Source: Acidobacteriota bacterium (GTDB lineage: Bacteria > Acidobacteriota > Thermoanaerobaculia > Multivoradales > Multivoraceae). Taken from it: a stretch of 34,342 nt of DNA. Positions 31,828-34,342 of the stretch are shown one piece after another (the first letter of the stretch is position 1; every line of letters begins with the position of its first letter). The notes under the pieces are model-generated. The model had not been told where the DNA came from and did not search any database. It was given only the letters and a program-made list of their open reading frames with translations. The DNA is taken from positions 12,807-47,148 of the forward strand of contig JAPOVF010000247.1 in the NCBI GenBank assembly GCA_026708285.1, in the 5' to 3' direction. The translations under genes were made by a program, and so were the position numbers.

Positions 31828-33636
31828 ATGATCCGCACCCGACAAGCGTCTTCAACCCGGACCGTGACCGCCGTCACCCTGGCCTTTTTCCTTAGCACCG
31901 CCGGCTCTTCGTCGGAACTGGAGATCTCCAATCCGGCACTGTTCCAGAAGAGCCTCGCCGCCGCGGCCCAAGCGGTCAGGCAGTACGGCCTCCTCGACGA
32001 CCCGGCGGCTCAGGAACGGGTCAACCGGATCGGCTACCAGGTCGCCTACCACGCCGACTTCGACCGCTACCCCTTCACCTTTGCCGTCGTCGACACGCCG
32101 TTGCCCAACGCCTTCGCTCTGCCCGCCGGGCAGATCTTCGTGACCAAGGGCATGCTCGACCTGGGGCTCTCGGATGACATGCTGGCGGCGCTCCTCGGCC
32201 ACGAGATCGCGCATGTCACCTCCGAGCACTTCCTCAAGCAGAAGAAGCGCGCGACCTGGCTCAACGTGGCGAGTTCCCTGCTCTCCGTCGGCCTGATCGC
32301 GGCCGCCGCGTCCGACCGCAACGACGGCTACGTCGGCCCCTACGGCTACACCCGCGACCAGGGGTCGACCGCGGCAGCCGCTCAGGCGGCCCTTACCGGG
32401 GGCATGGTGTTCACCGAACTGCTCATGCGCAGCTACTCCCGCGAGCACGAGGACCAGAGCGACGAGGAGGGACAGCGCTACGCCGCCGCCGCGGGCTTCG
32501 ATCCGAACGGACTGGCGCAGTTGATGACCAGAATGGGCGAACGCATCTCCCAGTCGAAGGTCCTCGGCTACTGGCAGACCCACCCGTTCTTCGACTCGCG
32601 CGTCGTTGCCGCCGAGGCCCGCGCCCGCTACCTGGCGACGCTGCAGCCGGAACCGTCCGAAGACGTCGATGCGTACCGCACCGCCACGCAGACCGTTCTG
32701 CTCGAGTACGCGGAACGGGGAACGAAGGAGCAGCCTCAGGGCCGCCGGCAGGGACCACCTCCGTCATCGCCGGAACTCGATCTGCTGAAGGCAATGGCCC
32801 TCGGTGCATGGCCCTCGGGCACCGCCGCAGAATCGTTGCGGCTCGAGAACCTGCACAGGCTGCGCGACGCGGAGCTCGAACGGCTGGCCACGTCCCGCGA
32901 CTACGGCCGGATCACCACCGCCTACCGTCAGCAGATGGAGAGCGTCCGCTCCCTGACCCCCGACACGCCCTTCCTGGCGGTGCTCAGCAGCGAAATGGCC
33001 GACCTGCGCCGCCAGTCGGAAGAGCTCTACGGCCAGTCGATCAGGATCCTCGACCGGGGCGTGTTCGAGACACCCTTCCTCGAGGCCTTCCTTTCCAACT
33101 ATCCGGACTCTCCGCGGACACCCAAGGTGGCGCTGCTGCTCGGGATCTCCTACAGCCGGCTCGGCCGCGAGACGGACGCGGTGGAGCACTTTCTCAAAGC
33201 CTGGGAGTCGGAGCCGGCCGGCACCGTAGCGGAAGAAGGCGACAGTCCCGCGGCCGACGCTCAGCGAGGATTGCGCAACCTGGCGCCGGTGCTCACACGT
33301 CTTGGCTCCCTCCAGCACCTCGCGTCCCAGAAACGCGATCCCGAACTCGGCCAGCGTGCCGAGGACCGGCTGGGCAAACTGGTCGGCAGCTATGACGACA
33401 TCACGAGCGGTTCCGAGTATCTCGAACGCTTCCCGAACGGCCCCTACGCAGGCGAGGTCGAGGAGCGGTTGAACCGACTGGCGGAGGTGCTGTACAAGGA
33501 GATGCTCACGTACCAGGAACTCGGCGACGCCGCGAAGGCGATTGCGCGCGCGAACCTGATCCTCACCCATGCCCCTCACTCGCCAAGCGCCCAACGGATC
33601 AGTGACGAGAGGCTCAACGACCAGGTCGACGCGTAG
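31828..33636 (+). CDS. M48-family metallopeptidase with C-terminal helical repeats (BepA-like)
   Basis: Exported zinc peptidase of 602 residues after a signal segment (TVTAVTLAFFLSTAGSSSE). The zinc site is H125-EIA-H129 in LLGHEIAHVTSEHF with E208 in SREHEDQSDEEG as likely third ligand, and LPNAFALPAGQIFVTKGML upstream is the usual M48 substrate-edge segment. From about 300 the chain is helical with tetratricopeptide-like stretches (VALLLGISYSRLGRETDAVEHFLKAW near 470). This layout is that of BepA/YfgC, a periplasmic protease for outer-membrane protein quality control. ATG 31828 is chosen because it starts the signal peptide; upstream codons in frame cross a hairpin. The next gene overlaps its end. 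Confidence 0.9.
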   Translation: MIRTRQASSTRTVTAVTLAFFLSTAGSSSELEISNPALFQKSLAAAAQAVRQYGLLDDPAAQERVNRIGYQVAYHADFDRYPFTFAVVDTPLPNAFALPAGQIFVTKGMLDLGLSDDMLAALLGHEIAHVTSEHFLKQKKRATWLNVASSLLSVGLIAAAASDRNDGYVGPYGYTRDQGSTAAAAQAALTGGMVFTELLMRSYSREHEDQSDEEGQRYAAAAGFDPNGLAQLMTRMGERISQSKVLGYWQTHPFFDSRVVAAEARARYLATLQPEPSEDVDAYRTATQTVLLEYAERGTKEQPQGRRQGPPPSSPELDLLKAMALGAWPSGTAAESLRLENLHRLRDAELERLATSRDYGRITTAYRQQMESVRSLTPDTPFLAVLSSEMADLRRQSEELYGQSIRILDRGVFETPFLEAFLSNYPDSPRTPKVALLLGISYSRLGRETDAVEHFLKAWESEPAGTVAEEGDSPAADAQRGLRNLAPVLTRLGSLQHLASQKRDPELGQRAEDRLGKLVGSYDDITSGSEYLERFPNGPYAGEVEERLNRLAEVLYKEMLTYQELGDAAKAIARANLILTHAPHSPSAQRISDERLNDQVDA

Positions 33637-34342
33637 CCTCTGGTTCGGCCTCGCCCTGGTCTTCGTCGCCGCGGCGCTGCCGGCCCAGCGGGAGGCCGCC
33701 GAGCGCGAAGTCGAAGCGGCCGTCGACGCGGTTCTCGCGACCGTCGGAACCGCACGCAGCGCAGGCGACCTGGCGCGGGCGCGCGGAGAGTTGCTGGCGC
33801 TCAGCCGGCGTCTCCCCGCGAGCGAACATCCCCAATCGGCAGTTCGCAGCCGGGCCCTGGTCGAGGCCTCTGCACTGGGACGGCGCACCGGCGACACGGC
33901 GAAGGCCGCGGGCGAGCTGCTTCGGGTCCTGGAACGGGAAGCCGAAAGCGAGTGGACGCCCCGGGCCCACTACGAACTCGGCGAACTGCTGCTCGCGCGC
34001 GGGGACTGGCAGGGGGCAGTCGACCATCTGAGGCTGGCGCGGGAGGGCTGGCTCCGACAAGCCGCCGGGGCGGAGCCAGCGAGCGGGCTCGCCGACGTCG
34101 CCCTCGACCGGATGACCCTGATTCACCGCCTGATCCTGCGGCCTCTCACAGGTAGGGAGCCCTGGAGCCGGTCCAGGCCCTACCTGCCCGAGCAGGTAGG
34201 AATCGAGCGACCCCGCGGCGTCGCCGCCGGAGCGAACGGCGAACTCCTCGTCACCGAACCGAACCGGGCCGCGATCCTCGACCCCAACGGGAGCCCCTCC
34301 TCGGCCCGCGACCTGCGCGGGATCGTCCGGCCCAGCCAGGGT
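33602..34342 (+). CDS. Second secreted beta-propeller paralogue, C-terminus missing (cut by window edge)
   Basis: About 247 residues are visible. A signal peptide (SLWFGLALVFVAAALPAQ) is followed by a helical region whose segments match the protein at 24998 closely: ARGELLALSRRLP against ARAELLELSRRYP, RSRALVEASALGRR against RSRALVEAASIGRR, AGELLRVLEREAESEW against AGELLQVLEREPASEW, and REPWSRSRPYLP against KDPWTRIRPYLP. The first blade begins at GVAAGANGELLVTE, so the propeller itself lies mainly beyond the window. Start GTG 33602 overlaps the peptidase gene by 35 bases; ATG 33569 in the same frame is an alternative with 68 bases of overlap. Neither has a clear RBS, but overlap suggests coupling. 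Confidence 0.85.
   Translation, partial: MTRGSTTRSTRSLWFGLALVFVAAALPAQREAAEREVEAAVDAVLATVGTARSAGDLARARGELLALSRRLPASEHPQSAVRSRALVEASALGRRTGDTAKAAGELLRVLEREAESEWTPRAHYELGELLLARGDWQGAVDHLRLAREGWLRQAAGAEPASGLADVALDRMTLIHRLILRPLTGREPWSRSRPYLPEQVGIERPRGVAAGANGELLVTEPNRAAILDPNGSPSSARDLRGIVRPSQG

Noticed and set aside
1-34342. CRISPR arrays, tRNA or rRNA genes, phage or plasmid modules
   Set aside because: No regularly spaced repeats, cloverleaf-like sequences, or integrase/replication genes were seen on either strand.

Overview
The window is very GC-rich and bacterial, with tightly packed genes and many 4-base start/stop overlaps. The best guess at phylum is Acidobacteriota. Supporting features are a large secreted protein ending in the von Willebrand A domain type common in that phylum, a fused AroD-AroE enzyme, and lineage-neutral housekeeping genes with no sign of recent acquisition. 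This assignment is an inference; no rRNA gene is present.

Bases 1-4170 (minus strand) hold an amino-acid biosynthesis operon: aroDE fusion, hisZ, hisG, hisD (hisD runs off the left edge). Upstream lies what looks like an undescribed attenuator: a promoter with a perfect -35, a 34-codon leader ORF with tandem Trp codons followed closely by two His codons, an intermediate stem-loop, and a 13-bp hairpin whose 3' arm contains a perfect ribosome binding site for a TTG start of aroDE. Aromatic and histidine genes would thus share one Trp/His-coded leader.

Bases 4200-11470 (minus strand) hold the fatty-acid/phospholipid cluster in classical order: yceD-rpmF-plsX-fabH-fabD-fabG-acpP-fabF, followed by an unidentified membrane protein. 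A consensus promoter precedes yceD. Two strong inverted repeats separate fabH from fabD.

Bases 11490-17040 carry a GT4 glycosyltransferase and a polyprenyl-phosphate sugar-1-phosphate transferase (surface polysaccharide), a small lipoprotein, murB and recA. Bases 17041-17496 are noncoding and repeat-rich, with a perfect 24-bp inverted repeat.

Bases 17497-24919 carry a large putative outer-membrane protein with an Smr-domain protein just behind it. On the opposite strand is a TRAP transporter (fused DctQM, and a DctP that seems to lack the usual carboxylate-binding Arg), flanked by two unidentified genes.

Bases 24998-34342 (plus strand) are the least familiar part: a secreted beta-propeller protein, a 1110-residue PEGA/PDZ/VWA protein, a paralogue of the latter without the VWA domain, an M48 metallopeptidase with helical repeats, and a second beta-propeller paralogue cut by the right edge. 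The two internal duplications suggest an expanding envelope-associated module, possibly continuing beyond the window.
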